DNA of 64,000 nucleotides from Flagellimonas taeanensis (GTDB taxonomy: Bacteria; Bacteroidota; Bacteroidia; Flavobacteriales; Flavobacteriaceae): assembly GCF_003584105.1 (NCBI RefSeq), contig NZ_QXFO01000022.1, positions 131,501 through 195,500 on the forward strand. Direction: 5' to 3'. Positions 17,505 to 26,347 of this stretch are shown piece after piece (position 1 is the stretch's first letter; each line of letters opens with the position of its first letter). The translations under genes were made by a program, and so were the position numbers. The notes under the pieces were generated by a model. It ran no database searches, had not been told where the DNA came from, and worked only from the letters and a program-made list of their open reading frames with translations.

Positions 17505-17719
17505 GGCCGTGCCAAGTGGATTTTTGGCCCAAGATCCAATTGAACATGGATAGATCTTCAAACTTGGTGCTTTCTCAGTGCGCCAAGGTTCAGAATGCAA
17601 TTGTAATAATTAATGCTTATATGGAGAAAGAACCCAGAAGTAGTCTTGGTCACTTGACAGTATAAAAGATTGGAGTGAGCCATTAAAAAACCAATTAAAC
17701 TTAAACCACTAATTCAAAC

Positions 17720-20700
17720 ATGAAAAACCTTAAAAAGTTATCCAAAAGGATAACAAACCTATTGTTACTGGTCTGTACGTATATGATTTGTTTTATCGTT
17801 GGGACCACAGAGACCTATGCCATGCACCTGCCCCTTTTGGAATGGGAAAATGAAGAGGGGCTGTTCAAGATTTCCGAACTTGGTCTTAACACGAATGGAA
17901 AAGATGTCCCAAATGCTAAAAGCACCGAGAATGACATGGACAATCTTCAATTTTCGGCCAGCGGAAATGTTTCGGACGGTACAGGGGTGCCACTCCCCGG
18001 TGCCAGTGTTGTGGAAAAAGGGACTTCAAATGGGACCCAGACCGATTTTGACGGTAATTTCACCATCCAAGTTTCCGGTCCGAATGCCATTTTGGTAGTC
18101 TCATACATGGGGTACGATTCCCAAGAGGTTGCGATAAATGGACAATCCAGCATTTCTGTGGCCCTAGAAGAGAGTGCGCAGGCCCTTTCCGAAGTGGTCG
18201 TTACCGCTCTGGGTATTAAAAGTGATAAAAGGGCATTGGGCTATGCCACGGCCCAAGTGGATGGGGACGACATAAGTGGGGTCAAGGCGACCAACAACTT
18301 TGTGAACTCCTTGAGCGGAAAGGTGGCAGGGGTACAGATTTCCAGTACCTCCAGCCAGCCAGGTAGTGGTACCCGTATCGTGATCAGGGGTGGATCTTCC
18401 ATTACAGGGAACAACCAGCCTTTGATCGTAGTGAACGGTGTTCCCTTTGATGCGGCCAACTCCAGCACATCATCCGGTCTTGGAGATATTGATCCCAACG
18501 CCATTGAGAGCTTAAGCGTTCTTAAAGGAGCTTCAGCTGCAGCCCTTTATGGAAGTAGGGCGGCTAATGGTGTATTGCTCATCACCACTAAATCTGGAGA
18601 ATTCGAATCCAAGCCAGTCATCACTTTCTCCAACTCTGTGAGCTTTGATAGAATTTATGAAGTACCCCTCCAGAAAACATGGTCGCAGGGATTTTGGGAT
18701 GGTACGGATTGGAGCTATGTAGATGGTGAAACGTCATTTACATCCACCAGTTGGGGTCCAAGAATATCGGATGTGCCGGGGGCACAGTACTATGATAGGT
18801 GGGACGTTTTTAAAACGGGTATCACCAATGAAAGTACGATCAATGCTTCTGGAGGATCCTCAAAAGCATCTTATTTTGTGAGCTATAGCAACTTGATGAA
18901 CGATGGTATATTGGACCCCATGAAGTTTAGGAGAAACTCCATCAATGCCAATACCTCCTTTAAGTTCACACCAAAGCTGACCGTGTCATCCAGTATTCTA
19001 TATACCACCCAAAAGAATTCCCGCTTGGACGAGGATAGTTCCAACAGTGCGTTCATGAATACAGTTTTGGCGGCGCCTAATACATGGAACCCCTATCCTT
19101 TATATAACGAGGAAGGTAATTTAAGATCCTATCGTGGAGGTTCTAGGGACCCCTATCTATGGCTGTTGAACAATGTTGGGGATAATAATATTAGAGATCG
19201 TTTCAATGGTACCATCACTATAGAGTACCAGATTTTGCCCAAACTGAGCTTCAGGTCCGTTACAGGTATCAGTACCTCCAGTTTGCATGAAGATGCCCAT
19301 TATAACAAGGGAGGGTATGCATCTGTTCAAGGATCCTACTCAACTAGTGAGCGATTTGATAGAAATATAGAATCAACAGAAACATTGACCTATGACAATG
19401 ACTTTGGAGATTTTAGTGTAACGGCCTTGGTGGGGCATAACATTTCCGAAGAGAGAAGACGTCAGGTATATTTCAATGGTACAGGCTTGGTCCTGCCCGG
19501 CATTTATAATACGGCCAATGTGAGTGGTTATTCTGCTGGGGAGTATAATAGGATGTTTAGGGCCTATTCCTACTTTGGTCAAGCTGTGATAGGGTACAAA
19601 AACTTTTTGTACTACACCGTAACCGGCAGAAATGATTGGGCTTCGAGTTTGGCGGACAGCTTTTTCTATCCTAGTCATAGCTTAGGCTTTGTGTTCAGTG
19701 AATTGTTGCCGAAATCAGATGTGTTCAACTATGGGAAATTAAGGGCCAGTTATGCAAAAGTAGGCGCACCAGCTGACCCATATACTCGCAACGTAGTGCT
19801 TGGAAGCCCTCTTAGTGATGGTGTTTTATGGCCGTTTAATGGTCAGCAAAGCTATCTGTCCACAACACAGATTGCGAATTTTGGATTGACCAATGAGTTC
19901 AAGAGCGAGGTGGAATTGGGTGCCGAATTAAAGTTTTTCCAAAACAGATTGGGAGTCGATTTTGCCTACTATCATAACTGGAGCGACAACCAAATATTGG
20001 GGGAACAGTTCCTTGCTTCTACGGGATATACCTATGGAAATGTCAATATTGGGGGCATAACCCATAAAGGTGTCGAATTGGGAATTTATGCAACACCTAT
20101 CCAAACAGAAGATTTTGAATGGGATGTCAATGTCAACTTTTCCAAGGACAACCCCATGGTCGATAATTTGGGCAACACTGACGAGCCCATTGGTGTAGGA
20201 TCTTATGGTACTGCAGTTGTGGGCCAACCTTATCCTGTGATCTATGGCCCCGGTTTCCTACGGGACGATCAAGGTAGATTGGTATTGAGTGATGCTCCGG
20301 GAACAGGATACGGACGCCCATTGGCGGATAACTCCCAAAACCAAATATTGGGACAGACCGTGCCAGATTGGATGGGAAGCTTTAGAACAGGTTTCAGATA
20401 TAAGAATCTTTCGTTTTCCGCTTTGTTGGATGTCAGCGTTGGAGGATATCTGTACAGCTTGAACGATCACTATCTTACCTATTATGGTATGGCCAAGCAC
20501 CAAGAGAACAGGCCCGAGGACAACATGATCACCTTTGATGGTGTCATGGGACATTATGATGCGGGAACCGGTCAAGTTGTTGTGACCAGTGAGACACCCG
20601 AACCGACCCGATATGACCTATACTGGCAGACCGTGGCACAGAACGTTTGGGAAGACAACATCATGCCCAGGGACTATATCAAGTTGAGGGAAGTGAACCT

Positions 20701-20917
20701 GTCCTACAGGATTCCAAAGGATATGCTGTCGAATGTTGGCCTTACCGCTTTGGACATCTCCCTCTCGGGAAGAAACCTTTGGAGAAAGTTCAAGGATGGT
20801 TTTGAAGGAGCGGATCCTGAAGTGAATACCGATGGGATTACCAACGGGAATGCCTACTTGGGGTACAGTATGCCGGCCACCAAGACCTATACACTCACCT
20901 TAACCGCCAAATTTTAA
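17720..20917 (+). CDS. SusC/RagA TonB-linked outer membrane transporter 2
   Basis: A 1065-residue SusC-family transporter. After the signal region (LLLLVCTYMICFIVGTTETYA) comes an unusual acidic, low-complexity stretch of about 50 residues (LEWENEEGLFKISELGL to STENDMDNLQ). Then come the carboxypeptidase-regulatory-like domain (SASGNVSDGTGVPLPGASV to DGNFTIQ), the TonB box region LSEVVVTALGIKSDKR near residue 158, a plug with PLIVVNGVPFD, and a barrel ending in LTLTAKF. Its SusD partner follows after 10 bp. The gene pair belongs to the motif-bearing set and precedes three peptidase-like genes, so peptide or glycopeptide uptake is the likely job (inference). Confidence 0.93.
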   Translation: MKNLKKLSKRITNLLLLVCTYMICFIVGTTETYAMHLPLLEWENEEGLFKISELGLNTNGKDVPNAKSTENDMDNLQFSASGNVSDGTGVPLPGASVVEKGTSNGTQTDFDGNFTIQVSGPNAILVVSYMGYDSQEVAINGQSSISVALEESAQALSEVVVTALGIKSDKRALGYATAQVDGDDISGVKATNNFVNSLSGKVAGVQISSTSSQPGSGTRIVIRGGSSITGNNQPLIVVNGVPFDAANSSTSSGLGDIDPNAIESLSVLKGASAAALYGSRAANGVLLITTKSGEFESKPVITFSNSVSFDRIYEVPLQKTWSQGFWDGTDWSYVDGETSFTSTSWGPRISDVPGAQYYDRWDVFKTGITNESTINASGGSSKASYFVSYSNLMNDGILDPMKFRRNSINANTSFKFTPKLTVSSSILYTTQKNSRLDEDSSNSAFMNTVLAAPNTWNPYPLYNEEGNLRSYRGGSRDPYLWLLNNVGDNNIRDRFNGTITIEYQILPKLSFRSVTGISTSSLHEDAHYNKGGYASVQGSYSTSERFDRNIESTETLTYDNDFGDFSVTALVGHNISEERRRQVYFNGTGLVLPGIYNTANVSGYSAGEYNRMFRAYSYFGQAVIGYKNFLYYTVTGRNDWASSLADSFFYPSHSLGFVFSELLPKSDVFNYGKLRASYAKVGAPADPYTRNVVLGSPLSDGVLWPFNGQQSYLSTTQIANFGLTNEFKSEVELGAELKFFQNRLGVDFAYYHNWSDNQILGEQFLASTGYTYGNVNIGGITHKGVELGIYATPIQTEDFEWDVNVNFSKDNPMVDNLGNTDEPIGVGSYGTAVVGQPYPVIYGPGFLRDDQGRLVLSDAPGTGYGRPLADNSQNQILGQTVPDWMGSFRTGFRYKNLSFSALLDVSVGGYLYSLNDHYLTYYGMAKHQENRPEDNMITFDGVMGHYDAGTGQVVVTSETPEPTRYDLYWQTVAQNVWEDNIMPRDYIKLREVNLSYRIPKDMLSNVGLTALDISLSGRNLWRKFKDGFEGADPEVNTDGITNGNAYLGYSMPATKTYTLTLTAKF

Positions 20918-20927
20918 TACAAAGACT

Positions 20928-22382
20928 ATGAAAAGAACATATATAAAGCACTACGCTATTTTGGTCGCTATGATGACCCTGTTGATAGGTTGTGACAGTT
21001 GGATAGACGTTGACCAAGATCCCAATAGTATTGTGGATGGTCCGCTGATCACAGAAAATGTGATGTTGATCGGGATAGAGGCCGAATGGGCCGCTTTGGC
21101 CACCAATCAGATGGATACCTGGGAAGGTTTTGCCCAATGGTTGTCCTGGCATTCCATTGAAGGTTCAACCTCAAGATCTATGGATATCAATGCCGGTTAC
21201 GGGAATGAAGTTTGGAATTCCTATGCCTATTCGTTGAAACACGCCGTGGAATTGTATGACAAAGCAGAGGCAAATGGCAACACCCATTACCAAGGTGTGG
21301 CCGGTATCATTGCTGCCTTTCATTGGTTCTATATCGCTGATGTATACGATCAGGCACCATTGGAAGACGCTATCCAGGGACTGGATGCGGTACAACCCAC
21401 CTTGGCAAGCCAAGCGGAACTTTATGCACATGCCAATGGACTTTTGGATGAAGCGATTGCCCTTTTGGGTGCCCCTAACCAAGGGGATCGAGTTCCGGGA
21501 ACTGACGATTATCTTCTTGGAGGGGATATGGACAAATGGATCAGGTATGCATACTCAATGAAGGCCAGACAAGCTTTAAGATTATCCTATGCTCCCGGCA
21601 CGACCGCCACGGCCCAGGCCGATTTGGCCCTATCGTACCTCCAAAATGGCATGACATCCAATGATGACAGTGTGATGTGGAGGCATTTGGAAGAATTGGC
21701 CAATGCAAACCCTCTATTCAACTATATGAACAGGGCATACTCAGGTGGACTTGGATTGACACCGGGCAACTTTTTGATCGACTTGATGAATTCCTACAAT
21801 GACCCTAGGAGACCCATGATGTTCACCTATTCAGAGGAGTTCCCTGATGGATTTGTCGGTTTACAGTCCGGAGCAGTTGTCCAACCAGGGCAAACGCCCA
21901 GCCACTGGAAATATACCTACATTTCCATGTCCTATCCGGCACAGATTATGTTGTACTCAGAAACCCAGTTCATCAAAGCAGAGGCCCATGCACTCAAGGG
22001 ACAGTGGGCTTTGGCTGAGGAAGCCATGAAGGCTGGGGCAAGGGCCGATATGGAATTTATTGGAGTGGATGCAGCCGAAATTGATACCTATCTGGCACAA
22101 GCATCATTGACCATGCCCACCAATGTGGAAGATGCACAAAAGCTTATCATTGAGCAAAAGTACATGGCGAATGTGTTCAGGACCCATGAAAGCTATTTTG
22201 ACTTTGTAAGGACAGGGTATCCAGAATTCGATTTTGACTACATGTTGTTGAATGTCTACAACACCGAAACGTTTCCCCGAAGGTTTCCCTATCCGCTCAA
22301 TGAGGTGGAGCGAAACCCAAACGTTGCCGCTGTTGGTCAACCGGATTGGTTTGCCAAAGGGACCACTTGGGACAATAAATAA
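20928..22382 (+). CDS. SusD-like outer membrane lipoprotein 2 (SusD-like_2 type)
   Basis: A 484-residue lipoprotein: MMTLLIGCDSWIDVDQDPNS gives the lipidated Cys near residue 23. The opening WIDVDQDPNSI and the later EWAALATNQMDTWEGFAQW, GVAGIIAAFHWFYIADVYDQAPLEDA and SYPAQIMLYSETQFIKAEAHALKG follow the SusD-like_2 subfamily rather than the classical SusD/RagB pattern of its neighbour at 15489. It ends with RRFPYPLNEVERNPN. It is the surface substrate-binding partner of SusC2. A strong terminator lies 16 bp after the stop, so transcription into the first DUF885 gene is probably limited or comes from another promoter. Confidence 0.92.
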   Translation: MKRTYIKHYAILVAMMTLLIGCDSWIDVDQDPNSIVDGPLITENVMLIGIEAEWAALATNQMDTWEGFAQWLSWHSIEGSTSRSMDINAGYGNEVWNSYAYSLKHAVELYDKAEANGNTHYQGVAGIIAAFHWFYIADVYDQAPLEDAIQGLDAVQPTLASQAELYAHANGLLDEAIALLGAPNQGDRVPGTDDYLLGGDMDKWIRYAYSMKARQALRLSYAPGTTATAQADLALSYLQNGMTSNDDSVMWRHLEELANANPLFNYMNRAYSGGLGLTPGNFLIDLMNSYNDPRRPMMFTYSEEFPDGFVGLQSGAVVQPGQTPSHWKYTYISMSYPAQIMLYSETQFIKAEAHALKGQWALAEEAMKAGARADMEFIGVDAAEIDTYLAQASLTMPTNVEDAQKLIIEQKYMANVFRTHESYFDFVRTGYPEFDFDYMLLNVYNTETFPRRFPYPLNEVERNPNVAAVGQPDWFAKGTTWDNK

Positions 22383-22397
22383 CCAACCAATGAAGAT

Positions 22398-22437
22398 GGA
22401 AAAGGGGCCGGGCCAATGGCCCCCTTTTCCTTTTTTG
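22398..22437 (+). terminator. Intrinsic terminator after susD2
   Basis: GGAAAAGGGG and CCCCTTTTCC form a 10-bp stem, with inner CC/GG pairing around GGGCCAAT, followed by a TTTTTT tract. It starts 15 bp after the susD2 stop codon. Confidence 0.9.
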
Positions 22438-22500
22438 GACAAGGTATAACAATGGATTGGGTATTTTTGGTAGGGTCTGTTTTTAAATAGACCTTGACCA

Positions 22501-24261
22501 ATGGACATAAAAATGAACAAAAACATGAAGAGATTTTACAAAATGCACCTCAAGGCCCTATTATTGGCTTTGGGCATGGCATGGGCCGGACATTCCCAGA
22601 ACGGTGTAGGGAACGAACCTCCAGTTAGTGAACTATATCAATTGATGAACGAGATGTCCGCCGATGAAGGAAGTCTGGGCAGGTTTTACATTGTGGACAG
22701 TTCGCCCGAGAAAAGGGAACGTTTCATACAGTTTTATCAAGATTACTTGTCTAGGTTGGAAAAGTTTTCCTTTGACCAATTGTCAGTGAATGGCAGGGTA
22801 GATTACCTTTTGGTCAAAAGTGACATCAACCGGAATTTGAGAAACTTGGAGGAAGAGAAAAAAGAATATGCCAAAATTGAAAAATGGGTGTCCTATGCAG
22901 GCCCCATTTACGAAACGGAGAAATTGCGCAGAAGGGGAATCCATTTGGAATCTTCCAAAATAGCCGCCGAGTTCAATGCGATCAGTAATGAGCTGGAAAG
23001 CCTGTCTGCAGCACTTTCCAAGGAACCGCCATTGTTTGACCGTAACCTGGCCGAGAGAGGGCAGGATGTGGTCAAAGGCCATCAGACGGCCCTGGAAAGC
23101 ATCTATCAATTCTACAATGGATACGATCCAGAATTCACATGGTGGATGGAAAAGCCCTACGCCAAGCTTATGGAACAACTCAAGGCCTATGGGAAGCTTA
23201 TCATGGACAAAGTGGATGAGAGCACCCTTTCCAAGGATGATGGCAGCGGAATTGTAGGCAACCCAGTGGGTGCAAAGGAACTCAAGAACCTTTTGGAAGA
23301 TGCGTTCATCCCCTACACGGCAGAAGAGTTGGTGGAAATAGCCAATAAAGAATTTGCTTGGTGCGATAGGGAACTGTTGAAGGCGTCCCGTGAAATGGGG
23401 TTTGGGGATGATTGGAAGGCCGCGCAGGAAAAAGTGAAACAATCCTATGTGCCAGAAGGCCAACAGCCCGAAGCGATGTTGGACCTTTACAATCAATCCA
23501 TAGACTTTTTGAAGAAAAACGACTTGTTGACCATTCCGCCTGTGGCCGAAGAAACCTGGAGAATGAGCATGATGAGTCCTGAAAGGCAGAAAATCGCACC
23601 TTTTTTCTTGGGAGGAGAGGTCCTGCAGATCTCATATCCCACAAACACTATGGACCATGATGATAAAATGATGAGCATGAGGGGAAATAACCCACACTTC
23701 TCTAGGGCCACCGTGCACCATGAACTGATAGCGGGACACCACTTGCAAGGGTTCATGAACAGGAGGAACAAGACGTACAGAAATTTCAGGACCCCTTTTT
23801 GGACAGAGGGATGGGCACTCTACTGGGAACTTATCCTTTGGGATATGGATTTTCCCCGATCCCCGGAAGACCGCATCGGTATGCTCTTCTGGAGAATGCA
23901 CCGTTGTGCCAGGATCATTTTCTCCCTCAACTACCATTTGGGCAAGTGGACCCCACAAGAATGTATCGATTATCTGGTGGACAGGGTGGGCCATGAAAGG
24001 GCCAATGCGGAAGGAGAGGTCAGACGGTCGTTCACCGGAAGGTACGGCCCATTGTACCAATTGGCATACATGACCGGAGGGATGCAGTTCTATGCACTCA
24101 AAAAAGAACTGGTGGATTCGGGAAAAATGACCTATAAGGAATATCATGATGCCGTATTGCGGGAAAACAGCATGCCTGTGGAAATGGTGAGGGCCATACT
24201 CACCAACCAACCCTTGGACAAGAATTATAAAACTTCATGGAAGTTTTATGATAGAAAATAG
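22501..24261 (+). CDS. DUF885 family predicted zinc peptidase 1
   Basis: A 586-residue exported protein of the DUF885 family. Starts at 22501, 22513 and 22525 are in frame; the last gives the cleanest signal peptide (MKRFYKMHLKALLLALGMAW). The central motif TVHHELIAGHHLQGFMN near residue 402-418 has the HHExxxGH pattern of this family, which resembles the zinc sites of M3/M32-like peptidases. TEGWALYWE near residue 435 supplies the second conserved Glu. Family members are predicted metallopeptidases; direct biochemistry is scarce. It is the first of three tandem paralogues that share the GWALYWELxLWD, RIGMLFW and VGHERxNAE blocks. It differs at the motif (IAGHH, not IPGHN). Confidence 0.85.
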   Translation: MDIKMNKNMKRFYKMHLKALLLALGMAWAGHSQNGVGNEPPVSELYQLMNEMSADEGSLGRFYIVDSSPEKRERFIQFYQDYLSRLEKFSFDQLSVNGRVDYLLVKSDINRNLRNLEEEKKEYAKIEKWVSYAGPIYETEKLRRRGIHLESSKIAAEFNAISNELESLSAALSKEPPLFDRNLAERGQDVVKGHQTALESIYQFYNGYDPEFTWWMEKPYAKLMEQLKAYGKLIMDKVDESTLSKDDGSGIVGNPVGAKELKNLLEDAFIPYTAEELVEIANKEFAWCDRELLKASREMGFGDDWKAAQEKVKQSYVPEGQQPEAMLDLYNQSIDFLKKNDLLTIPPVAEETWRMSMMSPERQKIAPFFLGGEVLQISYPTNTMDHDDKMMSMRGNNPHFSRATVHHELIAGHHLQGFMNRRNKTYRNFRTPFWTEGWALYWELILWDMDFPRSPEDRIGMLFWRMHRCARIIFSLNYHLGKWTPQECIDYLVDRVGHERANAEGEVRRSFTGRYGPLYQLAYMTGGMQFYALKKELVDSGKMTYKEYHDAVLRENSMPVEMVRAILTNQPLDKNYKTSWKFYDRK

Positions 24262-24292
24262 TTGTTTTAATTGTTTTGAGTTTAGTTCCCTG

Positions 24293-24316
24293 GGGCCACC
24301 AATTTATTGGTGGCCC
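24293..24316 (+). terminator. Hairpin after DUF885 gene 1
   Basis: GGGCCACCAA, loop TTTA, TTGGTGGCCC: a perfect 10-bp stem, followed only by a short T run (ATTTTG). It is probably a terminator, and the next gene has its own motif and promoter box downstream. Confidence 0.7.
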
Positions 24317-24394
24317 TAGGATTTTGTAGGAGCTCTTTAACCCCCGGCCAAAGGGTTACGTTCCAAGGATATCTGCTTGAAACTACATTAGATA

Positions 24395-24418
24395 ATATAA
24401 TATCAATTACAGTTAATA
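24395..24418 (+). promoter_or_regulatory. Hydroxyproline-regulon motif, copy f (DUF885 gene 2)
   Basis: ATATAATAT, eight bases (CAATTACA), GTTAATA. It lies in the 310-bp gap between DUF885 genes 1 and 2. A TACCTTTA promoter box begins 29 bp after its end, the same spacing as at the hydroxyproline operon. Confidence 0.7.
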
Positions 24419-24447
24419 TGCGATTACGGGACGGCATAAATCTACAA

Positions 24448-24455
24448 TACCTTTA
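24448..24455 (+). promoter_or_regulatory. Probable -7 box for DUF885 genes 2 and 3
   Basis: TACCTTTA, a near match to TAnnTTTG, 29 bp beyond motif copy f. The predicted leader is about 110 nt. Confidence 0.5.
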
Positions 24456-24571
24456 AAGTGTCTACGAAAATTCAAGTTTTCGGCTATGCCCAAAAATGAT
24501 TCGGACCACTCCAGTGCCCATTTCATTTCCTTTAGGCATTTCATTTTTTTTAAACCAAACCAACGATCAGG

Positions 24572-26347
24572 ATGAGAAATAAAAAAATGTTTTGGATGGC
24601 CTCTTTAATTCTTATGATGGGGTCAATTTCAACCTCCTTGAATGCACAGGCAAAACAAGAAGCTCTATATGTGCCTTGCGAGGAAATACCGGATTTGATG
24701 ACCAAGTACGGCGCGGATTACAGTGCATTGGTACGTTTCTATGCGCCAGGTGCCCGTGGATCTTGGGGAAGAACGTCCGACCCAGGGGGCTCACCCGAAC
24801 GAAGGGAAAGAATGACCAAACTGCGAAACGACTATTTGGCAAAGTTGGCAAAGCTGGATTTCAATGCACTTCCACAAGAATGCAAGGCCGATTATGTGCT
24901 CTTCAAACGGGATTTGGAAAAAGAAAATACCGAGGCCAAGGAACAAGAAGTTGTATATCAAAAAATCAAAAAATGGTTTCCCTTCTCGGACAATATTTAT
25001 TCCTATCTGAAGGGCAGGAGAAGAGGACATCAACCGGACGCCACAAAAATGGCCAAGGAATGGAACGATGTGGTGCAACAGCTTAAAACCTTAAAAGGAC
25101 AGCTTGAAGCCACTGTTTCCTTGGGAGAGGACGAGGTTGAAGAGGCCCTGCGTGTTATCGAAGACTTGAAAAACTCTGCGGAGAACGTCTATTCTTTTTA
25201 CAACGGATACGACCCGCTCTTCACTTGGTGGATACCTACCGTGCACGAAGAAATGGGCAAAGGTTTTGATGCCTATGCCGAGGTGTTCAAGAATAAGATA
25301 GATAAAGGAAAACCTGTTGATGAAAGTGGCATTGTGGGCAACCCTGTGGGTAGGGAAGAGCTGATGAAACAATTGGAGTATGAGATGATAGACTATACTC
25401 CGGAAGAATTGATAAAGTTGGCGAATGAAGAGTTCGCTTGGTGCGATGCCGAATTGTTGAAGGCATCCCGGGAAATGGGATTTGGCGATGATTGGAAGGC
25501 CGCCCAAGAAAAGGTGAAGAATGCCTACGTGGAGCCCGGAAAACAACCGGAACTGATATTGCGCCTTTACAACGAAGCCGTTGACTTTCTCAAAAAGAAT
25601 GACCTGATCACAGTTCCCCCACTGGCTGAAGAAGTTTGGGGTATGGGAATGATGTCTCCTGAGCGCCAATTGGTAAATCCATTTTTTACCGGTGGCTCCT
25701 CCATCAGCATCTCATATCCCACTGATGCCATGTCCTATGAAGAGCGTATGATGAGCATGAGGGGCAACAACCCACATTTCTCTATGGCGACTGTGCACCA
25801 CGAATTGATCGCAGGGCATAACCTGCAAGGTTTCATGAACAGCCGTCACCGCACCTACCGTAATTTCCGCACCCCATTCTGGACAGAGGGATGGGCCCTG
25901 TATTGGGAGCTTTTGTTGTGGGACAAAGGTTTTCCACAAGGCCCTGAAGATCGTATTGGCATGTTGTTCTGGCATATGCACCGTTGCGCACGTATCATTT
26001 TCTCCCTCAATTATCATTTGGGAAAATGGACGCCACAAGAATGTATAGACTTTTTGGTAGATCGTGTTGGGCATGAGCGTGCCAATGCCGAAGGCGAGGT
26101 GAGACGTTCCTTTGTGGGCAACTATCCACCGTTGTACCAATTGGCATACCTGACAGGAGGGCGTCAGTTCTACGCCTTGCACAAAGAACTTGTGGATAGC
26201 GGTAAAATGACCGACAAGGAATTCCACGATAGGATCATCACCATGAACGCCATGCCGGTCGAGATGGTCAAGGCCATCATGACGGACCAGAAAATCAACA
26301 AGAACTATAAGGCCAAATGGAAGTTCTACGATCCGCCAAAACAATGA
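24572..26347 (+). CDS. DUF885 family predicted zinc peptidase 2
   Basis: A 591-residue exported DUF885 protein. The signal peptide is MRNKKMFWMASLILMMGSIS to LNAQ (residue ~25). The family motif is VHHELIAGHNLQGFMN near residue 408, with TEGWALYWELLLWD following. In its C-terminal half it is more alike to DUF885 protein 1 than to protein 3, including IAGH. VPCEEIPDLMTKY near the N-terminus is shared with protein 3 (IPCQEMPFLMENF), so the three arose by repeated duplication. It has its own promoter and motif (24395-24455), and overlaps protein 3 by 4 bp (ATGA), so the two are translationally coupled. Confidence 0.87.
   Translation: MRNKKMFWMASLILMMGSISTSLNAQAKQEALYVPCEEIPDLMTKYGADYSALVRFYAPGARGSWGRTSDPGGSPERRERMTKLRNDYLAKLAKLDFNALPQECKADYVLFKRDLEKENTEAKEQEVVYQKIKKWFPFSDNIYSYLKGRRRGHQPDATKMAKEWNDVVQQLKTLKGQLEATVSLGEDEVEEALRVIEDLKNSAENVYSFYNGYDPLFTWWIPTVHEEMGKGFDAYAEVFKNKIDKGKPVDESGIVGNPVGREELMKQLEYEMIDYTPEELIKLANEEFAWCDAELLKASREMGFGDDWKAAQEKVKNAYVEPGKQPELILRLYNEAVDFLKKNDLITVPPLAEEVWGMGMMSPERQLVNPFFTGGSSISISYPTDAMSYEERMMSMRGNNPHFSMATVHHELIAGHNLQGFMNSRHRTYRNFRTPFWTEGWALYWELLLWDKGFPQGPEDRIGMLFWHMHRCARIIFSLNYHLGKWTPQECIDFLVDRVGHERANAEGEVRRSFVGNYPPLYQLAYLTGGRQFYALHKELVDSGKMTDKEFHDRIITMNAMPVEMVKAIMTDQKINKNYKAKWKFYDPPKQ

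Larger units (their letters stand above)
17179..17719. other. 541-bp susC2 upstream region and probable long leader
   Basis: No coding sequence was seen. It holds an inverted copy of the hydroxyproline-regulon motif at 17337-17360, a possible TAAGTTTC promoter box at 17395-17402, and a strong hairpin at 17467-17504. If the box is used, susC2 has a leader of about 310 nt. The last 60 bp are A-rich (a normal flavobacterial translation start context). Confidence 0.6.
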
